This document shows positions 16,897 to 24,719 of a stretch of 64,000 nucleotides of DNA, piece by piece; within the stretch, counting starts at the first letter, position 1; the number at the start of each line of letters is the position of its first letter. The position numbers and the translations under genes are program-made. The notes under the pieces are model-generated. The model made no database searches. It was not told where the DNA came from and was given only the letters and a program-made list of their open reading frames with translations. Origin of the DNA: Pandoraea terrigena (GTDB lineage Bacteria > Pseudomonadota > Gammaproteobacteria > Burkholderiales > Burkholderiaceae); contig NZ_CABPRU010000015.1 in NCBI RefSeq assembly GCF_902459705.1, forward strand, positions 59,048 through 123,047, read 5' to 3'.

Positions 16897-17376
16897 ATGA
16901 AAGGCGACAAGAAAGTCCTCGAACTCCTCAACGCACAGCTCACGAACGAGCTGACAGCGATCAACCAGTACTTTCTGCACGCCCGCATGTACAACCACTG
17001 GGGCCTCGCAAAGCTTGGCAAGCACGAGTACGACGAGTCCATCGGCGAGATGAAGCACGCCGACATGCTCATCGAACGCATTTTCATGCTCGACGGCCTG
17101 CCCAACCTGCAGGATCTGCACAAGCTGCTCATCGGTGAGAACACCGAGGAAATCCTGAAGTGCGACCTGAAGCTCGAATACCTCTCGCAAAAGACCTGCA
17201 AGGAAGGGATCGCTCATTGCGAAAGCGTGAAGGACTTTGTCTCGCGCGAGATCTTCAACGAGATCCTGCACGACACCGAAGAGCATATCGACTGGCTGGA
17301 AACGCAGATCGACCTGATCGGCAAGGTCGGCCTGCAGAACTACCAGCAGTCGGGCATGACGTCGTTTGACGAGTAA
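16897..17376 (+). CDS. bfr: bacterioferritin
   Basis: A 159-residue heme-containing iron-storage subunit forming a 24-mer cage. Numbering matches E. coli Bfr: ferroxidase ligands E18, E51, H54, E94 and H130 are present, and M52, the heme ligand, is in GEMKHADM. Position 127, normally Glu, is Thr here (HDTEEH), with Glu at 128 and 129. ATG 16897 follows AGGCAGGGA; the frame is open upstream from 16798 but lacks a site. Bfd, its reductase partner, is encoded about 1.1 kb downstream beyond murI. A terminator follows. Confidence 0.93.
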   Translation: MKGDKKVLELLNAQLTNELTAINQYFLHARMYNHWGLAKLGKHEYDESIGEMKHADMLIERIFMLDGLPNLQDLHKLLIGENTEEILKCDLKLEYLSQKTCKEGIAHCESVKDFVSREIFNEILHDTEEHIDWLETQIDLIGKVGLQNYQQSGMTSFDE

Positions 17377-17455
17377 CGTCGATACGCCGCAGCACGTGGA
17401 CTCACCCGCGCATCGCCGCGCCGATATCGGTTTGCAGGCTTTGCGCTAGAATTCC

Positions 17456-17482
17456 GGGGCCGGCCATTTGCCGGCCCCTTTT
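17456..17482 (+). terminator. intrinsic terminator between bfr and murI
   Basis: GGGGCCGGC (17456-17464) pairs with GCCGGCCCC (17470-17478), followed by four T residues. The murI start codon is only eight bases past it, so murI either has its leader inside this hairpin or its transcript is governed by it. Confidence 0.75.
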
Positions 17483-17490
17483 CGTTTGCC

Positions 17491-18378
17491 ATGCCCTCCA
17501 ACGCGCCGATTGGCGTTTTCGATTCCGGTCTCGGCGGCCTGTCGGTGCTTCAGGCCGTACGCGCCTTGCTCCCGCACGAGTCCCTGCTCTACGTGGCCGA
17601 CTCCCGCTTCGCGCCGTATGGCGAGCGTCCAGACGCATTCATCGAACAGCGCAGTCTGGCGATCGGTCGATGGCTGCGCGAGCGCGGCGCCAAGGCGCTC
17701 GTCGTCGCCTGCAACACCGCGACGGCGCACGGCGTGGCCGCGCTGCGCGCCGATGCGCCGTGGCCAGTCATCGGCGTCGAACCCGGCATCAAGCCCGCGG
17801 CGGCGGTATCCGCGCACGGCGTGATCGGGGTCCTCGCCACGGCGGCGACGCTGCGCAGCGCGCGGTTCGCCGATCTGCTGGCACGTCACACCGCACAGGG
17901 CCAGCGCTTCCTTTGCCAACCGGGCCACGGACTCGTCGAGCGCATCGAAGCCGGTGACGTCGACTCCCCTGAAGTCACGGCGCTGCTCGAACGGTTCATC
18001 GAGCCGATGGTGTCGCAAGGCGCCGACACGCTCGTGCTCGGCTGCACTCACTATCCCTTCCTGATACCGGCCATTCAGCGACGCTTCGGCACGACGCTTT
18101 CCCTCATCGACACCGGTGCGGCCATCGCCCGCCAGCTTCAGCGACGTCTCGACACCGGTGCCCTGAACGCTCCCTGCCTGCCCGACGCCCGCGGCGGCCT
18201 CCAACTGTTCACCACCGCGAACGCGAGCGCGCTGCAAACGATGGCCGACCGACTGCTGCCCAACGCTCCGCGCGTCCAGACGGTCGATGTCGCCGATATT
18301 GTCGACATCGCGGAGATCGCCTCGAGCGGCCCGGCCAGTCGCAATCCGCCGCCAGACCTTCCCATCATTTCCGCCTGA
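17491..18378 (+). CDS. murI: glutamate racemase
   Basis: A 295-residue cofactor-independent racemase making D-glutamate for peptidoglycan. IGVFDSGLGGLSVLQAVRAL is the conserved start with the catalytic Asp, and the two catalytic Cys are in VACNTAT and LGCTHYPFL. Length is slightly above the usual 265-285, with an extended C-terminus. ATG 17491 has no clear ribosome site because the bfr terminator hairpin ends just upstream; translation might be affected by that hairpin. Cytoplasmic. Confidence 0.92.
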   Translation: MPSNAPIGVFDSGLGGLSVLQAVRALLPHESLLYVADSRFAPYGERPDAFIEQRSLAIGRWLRERGAKALVVACNTATAHGVAALRADAPWPVIGVEPGIKPAAAVSAHGVIGVLATAATLRSARFADLLARHTAQGQRFLCQPGHGLVERIEAGDVDSPEVTALLERFIEPMVSQGADTLVLGCTHYPFLIPAIQRRFGTTLSLIDTGAAIARQLQRRLDTGALNAPCLPDARGGLQLFTTANASALQTMADRLLPNAPRVQTVDVADIVDIAEIASSGPASRNPPPDLPIISA

Positions 18379-18446
18379 CACCACTACCGCAAACCCCTGC
18401 GCCTGGCATGGAATAGGTCGACGGCACTTGCAAAACACGATCAATT

Positions 18447-18467
18447 GAATAATAATTATTCTCATTA
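18447..18467. promoter_or_regulatory. Fur box upstream of bfd
   Basis: The stretch GAATAATAATTATTCTCATT is close to the Fur consensus (inverted GATAAT/ATTATC units) and lies 25 bp upstream of the bfd start. Fur with iron would repress bfd, so Bfd would be made when iron is short, when iron release from bacterioferritin is needed. Confidence 0.75.
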
Positions 18468-18491
18468 GTGTTACATTTTGACGTTTTCATC

Positions 18492-18749
18492 ATGATCGTC
18501 TGCGTCTGCAAATCCGTCTCCGACCGCCAGATCAAGGCCTGCATCGACGCCGGTGCCACCTCGATGGAAGATCTTCAGATCGACCTCGGTGTTGCACTGT
18601 GCTGCGGCAAGTGCGGCCCTTATGTCCAGGAAATGGTGTCGGGGGCTTCACCGTGCTGTGGTCGCTCGTGCGGCGGCGGCTGCCAGTCGATCCGCGTGAC
18701 GGCCGCCTCGGACGTCGTGGTCGCACCGCCTTTGGCGCTGGCCGCCTGA
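18492..18749 (+). CDS. bfd: bacterioferritin-associated ferredoxin
   Basis: An 85-residue 2Fe-2S protein that passes electrons to bacterioferritin to release stored iron. MIVCVCKSVSDRQIKACIDA holds C4 and C6; the second pair is in LCCGKCGPYV. The C-terminal about 25 residues (SPCCGRSCGGGC, then a hydrophobic tail) are longer than in E. coli Bfd and add five Cys. ATG 18492 is chosen over the upstream frame start at 18468 because MIVCVC is the family's normal beginning. A Fur box lies just upstream. Confidence 0.92.
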   Translation: MIVCVCKSVSDRQIKACIDAGATSMEDLQIDLGVALCCGKCGPYVQEMVSGASPCCGRSCGGGCQSIRVTAASDVVVAPPLALAA

Positions 18750-18956
18750 GACGGCGCTCGCCCCCGCGCCCACAGCCCCCCGATTGCTCTACCTGCCCGG
18801 CATCGACGTTGCCGAGCGTTCTGCCTCGTGTTGTTCGATCCGCCCCTGCGACCCGGCGTCGCATCGGCGACAGAGCCAGCCACGGGATGTCCATGCGACG
18901 ATCCGCATTGGCCGCCCAGCGCCAGCCAGCGACTTGTTACCCTCTGGAGGTGTCGG

Positions 18957-19019
18957 ATGGAACTCTTGATTGGCTTTGTTTCGACGTTATGCTTGTCGTT
19001 TTTCCTGTTTCGAAGGTGA
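18957..19019 (+). CDS. 20-residue hydrophobic small protein (candidate)
   Basis: ATG 18957 is preceded by CTGGAGG (18944-18950) at ideal spacing and opens a 20-codon frame: MELLIGFVSTLCLSFFLFRR. It is one membrane-spanning hydrophobic segment ending in two Arg. A terminator follows 36 bp after the stop. The 208 bp between bfd and this frame hold nothing else I can recognise, nor does the 100 bp to tonB apart from the terminator. Could be a genuine membrane microprotein or a leader peptide; the ribosome site and terminator support expression. No family known to me. Confidence 0.4.
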   Translation: MELLIGFVSTLCLSFFLFRR

Positions 19020-19054
19020 GTTTGCGCACGGCGCCTAACCCACTGCGTTCGCCG

Positions 19055-19077
19055 ACCGCGCCGCTTGGCGCGGTTTT
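19055..19077 (+). terminator. intrinsic terminator before tonB
   Basis: ACCGCGCC (19055-19062) pairs with GGCGCGGT (19067-19074) over a GCTT loop, then TTTT. Confidence 0.75.
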
Positions 19078-19177
19078 CCTTTGATCGTCTATCCGGCCTG
19101 TCCCGAGCCCCGAGTTTTCGCGCACTGCGCGGCGCTCACCGTTCATCGCCGCAATTTAGCGTACCCTAGCCGTTACC

Positions 19178-19882
19178 ATGTCGACCGTGCCCCCTTCCGG
19201 CCTCACGCTCATGCCGAGCCGCGATCCGCTGACGTCGCCGCGAGCCGCTGCGATTGCGGCAGCGATCATCGTCATCCACATTGCCGCCTTGGTCGGGCTA
19301 ACGCACCTGCGCAATACCCCGGAGCAGGCAACGATTGTGCCGACGGTCTTCACCGCCACGATCATCCCGCCCCAGCCGAAGCCAGCGCCGCCGCACGCCT
19401 CCCCGCCCAAGCCAGCACCCGAGCCCCCGAAGCCGAAGGTCGCGCCGCCGCCGCCGAAACCACGCGTACCGGCACCCAATGCGATCTCACAGAAGGCGGA
19501 GCCGGTGGCGCCGCCGCAGCCAACCGCCGAGCCGGTGAAAGACACGGCACCGGTCGCGCCCCCAGCACCGCCCACCCCCGTACCGGCCGCCGCACCGCCG
19601 GGCCGCGTCGAAGGCCTGAAACTCGAATGCCCTGACCCGCCACTGATCTATCCAACGCAGTCGCGCCGGCTCGGCGAGGAAGGCGTTGTCACGGTGCGGA
19701 TGGTCATCAACACGCAAGGTCGGGTGTCTGGGGCAGACATCGTCAAGTCAAGCGGGTATCCGAGACTGGATAAGGCCGCCATCGAATCGGCCTACAAGAT
19801 GCGTTGCGCCGCCCCGATGAAGGACGGCCGCGCGGTGGAAACCACGGCGATGAAGCCGTTCAGATTCAACATAGACAATTAA
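19178..19882 (+). CDS. tonB: TonB energy-transducing protein
   Basis: A 234-residue periplasm-spanning protein passing inner-membrane proton-motive energy to outer-membrane siderophore or heme receptors. One transmembrane helix lies at about 22-45 (RAAAIAAAIIVIHIAALVGL), followed by a Pro/Lys/Ala-rich spacer (about 60-145) and the C-terminal TonB domain (RLGEEGVVTVRMVINTQGRV, SGYPRLDKAAIESAYKMRC). First gene of tonB-exbB-exbD. No strong Fur box was seen directly upstream. The start lacks a strong ribosome site. Confidence 0.9.
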   Translation: MSTVPPSGLTLMPSRDPLTSPRAAAIAAAIIVIHIAALVGLTHLRNTPEQATIVPTVFTATIIPPQPKPAPPHASPPKPAPEPPKPKVAPPPPKPRVPAPNAISQKAEPVAPPQPTAEPVKDTAPVAPPAPPTPVPAAAPPGRVEGLKLECPDPPLIYPTQSRRLGEEGVVTVRMVINTQGRVSGADIVKSSGYPRLDKAAIESAYKMRCAAPMKDGRAVETTAMKPFRFNIDN

Positions 19883-19921
19883 CGCAACCCTTCACGAACG
19901 GGATCTCCCGAGGAAAGCAAA

Positions 19922-20659
19922 ATGCAAGAGTATGGTTTGAGCCACGTCTGGGCGCAGGGCGATTTCGTCACCCGAGCCATCGCGATCGTGTTGTTGGTGA
20001 TGTCGGTGCTGTCGTGGACGGTCATCCTCATCAAGGGCACGCAGGTCTTTCGCCTGAGCCGCCTGACGCGCACCGCCGAGCCGGATTTCTGGCACTCAGA
20101 GAACTTCTCTGCCGGCCTGCAGAAACTGGGCGAATCCGGGCAGAACAATCCGTTCCTTGCGCTGGCCCTCGCCGGTCAGGACGCCGCCGAGCATCACCGT
20201 CAGAGCCAGCCGCATCTGCACGACAAAATGGATGTGAGCGACTGGATCACGCGCGCCCTCAAGAACTCGGTGGACGACACGGTGTCGCGTCTGCAAAGCG
20301 GCCTGGCCATGCTGGCATCGATCGGCTCGACCTCGCCGTTCGTGGGTCTGTTCGGCACGGTGTGGGGCATCTATCACGCCCTGCTGGCCATCGGCGCATC
20401 GGGTCAGACGACGATCGACAAAGTGGCCGGCCCCGTGGGCGAGGCGCTTATCATGACCGCCTTCGGTCTGTTCGTCGCCATTCCGGCAGTGCTCGGCTTC
20501 AACGCCCTGACGCGCGCCAACAAGGGCATCGTGTCGAAGCTCAACCGTTTTGCCCACAGCCTGCACGCCTACTTCCTGACCGGCGCCAGCCTGCACCCGA
20601 CACAGTTCGCGACCAACGTCTCGCCGGTGCGCAAGTCCACCCCGGCCAGCGCCAGCTAA
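19922..20659 (+). CDS. exbB: ExbB proton-channel subunit
   Basis: A 245-residue MotA/TolQ/ExbB-family membrane protein. Three hydrophobic segments are visible: IAIVLLVMSVLSWTVILIKG, the region LAMLASIGSTSPFVGLFGTV, and ALIMTAFGLFVAIPAVLGFN. The last two carry the conserved family signature (GLFGTVWGI, and A-x-x-T-x-x-G-L-x-x-A-I-P-A). It works with ExbD and TonB in the inner membrane. AGGAAAGC precedes ATG 19922; 39 bp separate it from tonB. Confidence 0.92.
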   Translation: MQEYGLSHVWAQGDFVTRAIAIVLLVMSVLSWTVILIKGTQVFRLSRLTRTAEPDFWHSENFSAGLQKLGESGQNNPFLALALAGQDAAEHHRQSQPHLHDKMDVSDWITRALKNSVDDTVSRLQSGLAMLASIGSTSPFVGLFGTVWGIYHALLAIGASGQTTIDKVAGPVGEALIMTAFGLFVAIPAVLGFNALTRANKGIVSKLNRFAHSLHAYFLTGASLHPTQFATNVSPVRKSTPASAS

Positions 20660-20686
20660 GCCGCCGAGCACGACAAGGAGTTCGCC

Positions 20687-21112
<426 letters not shown>

Positions 21113-21145
21113 GTTCGGCACATTCAGGATTCGCAGAAGCGCAAG

Positions 21146-21171
21146 CGCGGTGCTCGTCACCGCGTTTTTTT
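21146..21171 (+). terminator. intrinsic terminator after exbD
   Basis: CGCGGTG (21146-21152) pairs with CACCGCG (21158-21164) over CTCGT and is followed by seven T residues. Confidence 0.9.
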
Positions 21172-21269
21172 GTCCATTGCCGACGCAAACCGACCGGCGC
21201 GGCAGCGCTTTCGCAATATTGTTCCAAACGGGTAACAATCCTTCCTGCGTTACGGACTACTCCCGGGGC

Positions 21270-21296
21270 CATGCCCCCCGATATAGTTGGGGCATG
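21270..21296. promoter_or_regulatory. inverted repeat flanking a possible -10 upstream of the pirin gene
   Basis: CATGCCCC (21270-21277) and GGGGCATG (21289-21296) flank 11 bp that contain TATAGT (21282-21287), a good -10 match. It lies 52 bp before the pirin start. A dimeric regulator bound here would cover the promoter. No regulator gene is adjacent. Confidence 0.45.
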
Positions 21297-21347
21297 ACTT
21301 TGGACGCACAACGCCGCCTCGGCACGCGTCGTCACAGGAGATTCCCC

Positions 21348-22244
21348 ATGAGTACCCCATACGCGCGCCCGGTTGCCCGCATCTTCACCGCAGCGCAAAC
21401 GCAGGAAGGCGCCGGCTTTTACGTCAATCGTCCATTCCCGACGCGCATGATGACGGACTTCGATCCGTTCCTCCTGCTCGACGAGATGGGTCCGATGCAA
21501 GTCGCCCCCGGCGACGCCAAGGGCGCCCCCGATCACCCGCACCGCGGCTTCGAGACCGTGACGTACTTGCTCGCCGGCGAGATGGAGCATCGCGACTCGC
21601 AAGGCCACGCGGGCAAACTCACGCCGGGTGACGTGCAGTGGATGACGGCGGGTGCCGGCGTCATCCACTCCGAAATGCCCTCGCAGGCCTTTCAGCAGCG
21701 TGGTGGCGAGATGCACGGCTTCCAGCTCTGGGTGAACCTGCCGCGCACGGACAAGATGATGACGCCGCGCTACCAGGAACTGCCGGCAGCCGGCATCCCG
21801 CGCGCGACCAGCGAAGACGGCAAGGTATCGGTGCGCGTCATCGCGGGCGAGGCGCTCGGCACGCGCGCCGCCATCGAGACCCGAACGCCGATCCTCTACC
21901 AGCACTTCACGCTGCAACCGCAGGGGGCGCTCGATCATTCGGTGCCCGCGGACTTCAACGTGTTTGCCTACGTGATCGACGGCGAGGGGCAATTCGGCGC
22001 CGAAGCCACCTCGGCCACGGCGCATCAGATGGTCGTGTTTGGCGACGCCGGCGAGCGCATTACCGTGCGCAACGATAGCGACAAGCCAATGTCGTTCCTG
22101 CTGATCGGCGGCAAGCCGCTGGGTGAGCCAGTAGCCCGCTATGGCCCGTTCGTGATGAACACGGAAGTCGAGATTCGCCAAGCGATTCTCGACTTCCAGG
22201 CAGGTCGCATGGGGCGGATTCCAGCGTCGGGTACCGCCGACTGA
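21348..22244 (+). CDS. pirin-family protein
   Basis: A 298-residue double-cupin protein. The N-terminal cupin holds metal-ligand candidates in DHPHRGFETVTYLLAG and the later Glu/His of SEMPSQ. PFLLLDEMGP is typical of pirins. Bacterial pirins have been reported as quercetin dioxygenases or enzyme regulators; which applies here is open. ACAGGAG precedes ATG 21348. Encoded alone between exbD and an OsmC gene. Confidence 0.88.
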   Translation: MSTPYARPVARIFTAAQTQEGAGFYVNRPFPTRMMTDFDPFLLLDEMGPMQVAPGDAKGAPDHPHRGFETVTYLLAGEMEHRDSQGHAGKLTPGDVQWMTAGAGVIHSEMPSQAFQQRGGEMHGFQLWVNLPRTDKMMTPRYQELPAAGIPRATSEDGKVSVRVIAGEALGTRAAIETRTPILYQHFTLQPQGALDHSVPADFNVFAYVIDGEGQFGAEATSATAHQMVVFGDAGERITVRNDSDKPMSFLLIGGKPLGEPVARYGPFVMNTEVEIRQAILDFQAGRMGRIPASGTAD

Positions 22245-22415
22245 GGCGGCGCCGTCGGGGAGATCCCTGCCGTTCGCACCGGCCCGGCGAAATTGGGTCA
22301 CAATGACACGCAGAGCGCGTTGTGGTCCGACGTCGTCGCCGGGCCGTTCTCTTCATCTCTCGACATGTTCCATGACGTCCACCGTGACGTTGATGGAGGT
22401 CCCACAGGAGTTGCC

Positions 22416-22826
22416 ATGGCTGCAGAAGCGATAGTCACCGCCCATTTGGGCGCCGCAGGTTTTACCACGCCACTCTCGGACGGCAAGCACGAGTGGCTGG
22501 CCGACGAGCCCGCGACGCTCGGCGGCGGCGACCTCGGCCCTGCCCCGGCGGCGTTGCTGCTCTCCAGTCTCGGTGCCTGCACCTCGATCACGTTGCAGAT
22601 GTATGCGCGACGCAAGGAATGGCCGCTCAAGGAAGTGAAGGTGACGCTCGCGATGAATCCGGACGGAAAACCGCCCGCCGGGACTACGCAGATCACACGC
22701 AAGATCGAACTGGCCGGCGATTTGTCCCAGGAACAACGTCAGCGCCTCTTGGAAATTGCGAATGCATGCCCAATTCACAAGGTGTTATCGGGCACCATTG
22801 CCATCGACAGCACGTTGGCCGAGTAA
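22416..22826 (+). CDS. OsmC-family peroxide-reducing protein
   Basis: A 136-residue OsmC/Ohr fold protein. The two redox Cys of the family are in [15 protein letters not shown] and [12 protein letters not shown]. Such proteins reduce organic hydroperoxides with thiols. ATG 22416 follows ACAGGAG; the frame extends upstream to 22293 but the ribosome site favours the shorter form. It sits in a neighbourhood of iron and oxidative-stress genes. Confidence 0.9.
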   Translation: MAAEAIVTAHLGAAGFTTPLSDGKHEWLADEPATLGGGDLGPAPAALLLSSLGACTSITLQMYARRKEWPLKEVKVTLAMNPDGKPPAGTTQITRKIELAGDLSQEQRQRLLEIANACPIHKVLSGTIAIDSTLAE

Positions 22827-22892
22827 TATCCGGCGCGACGCCGGCATGCGGTGACTGCCTACGCGCCAGCCCCGACCGAAGGAGAGACTTTC

Positions 22893-23363
22893 TTGCAGTA
22901 CGAACACCTGATCGAGGTCAACGACCTCCTGAATCCGCTGGCCTTTGCGCTGACGCGCGATCAACTGTGGCGCGGCCTCGTGCTGCGCGCAGAGCAGCCG
23001 GAAACTTTCGTGCTCGGACTCGATACGTGCATCGTGCACGAACGCACCGACGACTCGCTCACGCGCGAGTTGCGTTTCGGTGAGGCCGTGGTGCACGACC
23101 GGGTCGTCTTCGAGGCCGGGCAGTCGGTTCGCTACGAGACGGCTGCCACCGATCAACACGCAGGCGGCACCCTCACGATGCGTATCGAAGAGCCAACGCC
23201 GACGCACTACTTTGTGCGCTTCACCTACAGCACCACGCTGCAGGAAGACGCGGCCACGGCCGACACACGCTACAGCGAGTTCGTGAAGTCCGCCTATCGC
23301 GAGGCCGACATCGACACCGTCGCGCAAATCCGGGCGCTTGCCGAGCAAGGGGTACTGGGCTAA
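22893..23363 (+). CDS. DUF1857 / SRPBCC-like protein
   Basis: A 156-residue protein beginning (M)QYEHLIEVNDLLNPLAFALT, then RDQLWRGLVLRAEQPETF. This is the pattern of the DUF1857 family, a START/Bet v1-like fold with a hydrophobic ligand pocket. TTG at 22893 is preferred because it follows GAAGGAGAG and matches the usual family start; an in-frame ATG-type start upstream at 22851 has no site. The ligand is unknown. Confidence 0.75.
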   Translation: MQYEHLIEVNDLLNPLAFALTRDQLWRGLVLRAEQPETFVLGLDTCIVHERTDDSLTRELRFGEAVVHDRVVFEAGQSVRYETAATDQHAGGTLTMRIEEPTPTHYFVRFTYSTTLQEDAATADTRYSEFVKSAYREADIDTVAQIRALAEQGVLG

Positions 23364-23470
23364 ACCACCGTCAAGCTGTGCCTTGCCGGACGTGGCCTGC
23401 CGCCGTCCGGCAATCGCTCGATTAGTCATGATCTATTCGAAAAGATCAGAGATAGTAAAATTCAAATGTA

Positions 23471-23490
23471 AATAGTAATGATTCTCATTT
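23471..23490. promoter_or_regulatory. Fur box upstream of hemP
   Basis: AATAGTAATGATTCTCATTT, 29 bp before hemP, resembles the Fur box upstream of bfd (both share ATTCTCATT) and the general GATAATGATAATCATTATC pattern. Confidence 0.75.
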
Positions 23491-23518
23491 AATATTCATC
23501 TCACAGTCAGCCACACGG

Positions 23519-23770
23519 ATGAGCGAGATGACCGCAAGCCACACCCCAGCCCGCCAGACCCCGCCCGCCACGGCGCCGCGCCGTACCTTGTCGGCGTCGC
23601 GCGTGCAAGCCGCCAGCCCGACGGCGGCGAAACCGGCCAGCCACGCGACGGGGCGCGCGCTCACCAGCGATCACCTGCTGCAAGGCACGCAATGCGTGAA
23701 CATCCTGCACAACGGACAGACGTATCAGTTGCGCGCCACGCGATATGGCAAGTTGATCCTGACCAAGTAA
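23519..23770 (+). CDS. hemP: hemin uptake protein HemP
   Basis: An 83-residue protein whose C-terminal 35 residues match HemP: LLQGTQCVNILHNGQTYQLR followed by ATRYGKLILTK. The first about 45 residues are Ala/Thr/Pro-rich and probably disordered. In related bacteria HemP/HmuP is needed for expression of heme receptor genes. No receptor or hmu transport gene follows here, so this copy stands alone. ATG 23528 is an alternative start. Fur-controlled by the box upstream. Confidence 0.88.
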   Translation: MSEMTASHTPARQTPPATAPRRTLSASRVQAASPTAAKPASHATGRALTSDHLLQGTQCVNILHNGQTYQLRATRYGKLILTK

Positions 23771-24048
23771 GCCGTTGAATCGATCAAGAATTCTGGCGGT
23801 GGCACGACCACGACCGTGCCCCCTCCTTTACCGAGTTTTGTGGGGACCACCTCGCCTAAGAGGTGTTTGGCAGTAGCCAGCGAATGCAACGCAATCCCAT
23901 GTAGTTACGGCAAGCCCCTCTCTACCCGCGTTGCACGCCAGCCAAGCCACTTTTTTTGTCCACCCACTCGTGTTTCATTGGTGTTCTCCTCCTGGCCCAG
24001 CCCCTGCCAAGCCTCAGGCGGCGGCCATCCGGCCTGACAAGCCGTTGA
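23771..24048 (+). other. non-coding stretch with hairpins; possible small RNA or long 3' leader of hemP
   Basis: No convincing gene lies in these 278 bases. Visible structures are CACCTC/GAGGTG around GCCTAA (23849-23866) and GGCACG/CGTGCC (23801-23819). The stretch ends in a strong terminator at 24049. It could be the 3' untranslated part of a Fur-controlled hemP transcript or contain a separate small RNA. No promoter was pinned down. Confidence 0.3.
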
Positions 24049-24071
24049 CCCGTCCACAAGGACGGGTTTTT
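24049..24071 (+). terminator. intrinsic terminator (rightward)
   Basis: CCCGTCC (24049-24055) pairs with GGACGGG (24060-24066) over ACAA, followed by TTTTT. Ends the rightward hemP-side transcript. Confidence 0.85.
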
Positions 24072-24084
24072 CTTTGGGACCGTC

Positions 24085-24117
24085 AAAAAAAAAGCATCGC
24101 CGACGCTCGTCGGCGAT
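24085..24117 (-). terminator. intrinsic terminator of the heme-binding protein gene (leftward)
   Basis: ATCGCCGA (24096-24103) pairs with TCGGCGAT (24110-24117); nine A residues at 24085-24093 read as a T-run on the minus strand. Confidence 0.85.
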
Positions 24118-24189
24118 ACCTCTTCTCTTTCCGGCACCGGGGGCGAGCCCCCGGACGCGCATCGGTACCAGGTGTTTGTGCGCTCTTGC

Positions 24190-24600
24190 TTATGCGGCGC
24201 CCTTCAAGGTCGCGATTCCGGCCCGCGCAATCTGGGCATCCTGCGCCGACTTGACGCCCGACACACCCACGGCCCCGATCACGTTGCCGTCCACGACGAT
24301 GGGCACGCCACCTTCGAGCATCGCGGTGTTCGGCGCGCTCAGGAACGCAAAGCGGCCGCCATTGATCATTTCTTCGAACGCGCCGCTCTCGCGACGGCCG
24401 ACCGCCGAGGTCTGCGCCTTGCCCAGCGACATCATGGCGGTGCTGGGAGCCGCGCCGTCCATACGATGCAGCGACAGGGCATGACCGCCGTCGTCGACAA
24501 TCGTGATGCACACGTTCCAGCCATTCGCGGTGGCTTCGGCCACGGCGGCGGCGTTGATTTTCTGCACGTCTTCAACGCCCAGGACAGCTTTCGTCTTCAT
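24190..24600 (-). CDS. GlcG/HbpS-family heme-binding protein
   Basis: A 136-residue protein of the GlcG/HbpS (Haem_degrading) family: VAEATANGWNVCITIVDDGG, HRMDGAAPSTAMMSLGKAQT and GGVPIVVDGNVIGAVGVSG are the usual blocks. Relatives bind heme or cobalamin-like ligands, or act in redox sensing; the ligand here is unproven. It is cytoplasmic by lack of a signal peptide. Convergent with hemP, with back-to-back terminators between them, though no common regulation is visible. Confidence 0.85.
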   Translation of the reverse strand: MKTKAVLGVEDVQKINAAAVAEATANGWNVCITIVDDGGHALSLHRMDGAAPSTAMMSLGKAQTSAVGRRESGAFEEMINGGRFAFLSAPNTAMLEGGVPIVVDGNVIGAVGVSGVKSAQDAQIARAGIATLKGAA

Positions 24601-24719
24601 ACGTCTCTCTCGTTTGAGGTTGGCAATTCAAGGAGTCCGCGCCGATGCGCGGCTCCGGTTCGTTCATCGTCCTGCCCGAGACGCCAGTGCCGCGTGGCCT
24701 CTCGATGCAGATGGACGGC

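Noticed and set aside
23816..24037. 73-codon frame after hemP
   Set aside because: No ribosome site, low-complexity translation, and it runs into hairpins and a terminator.
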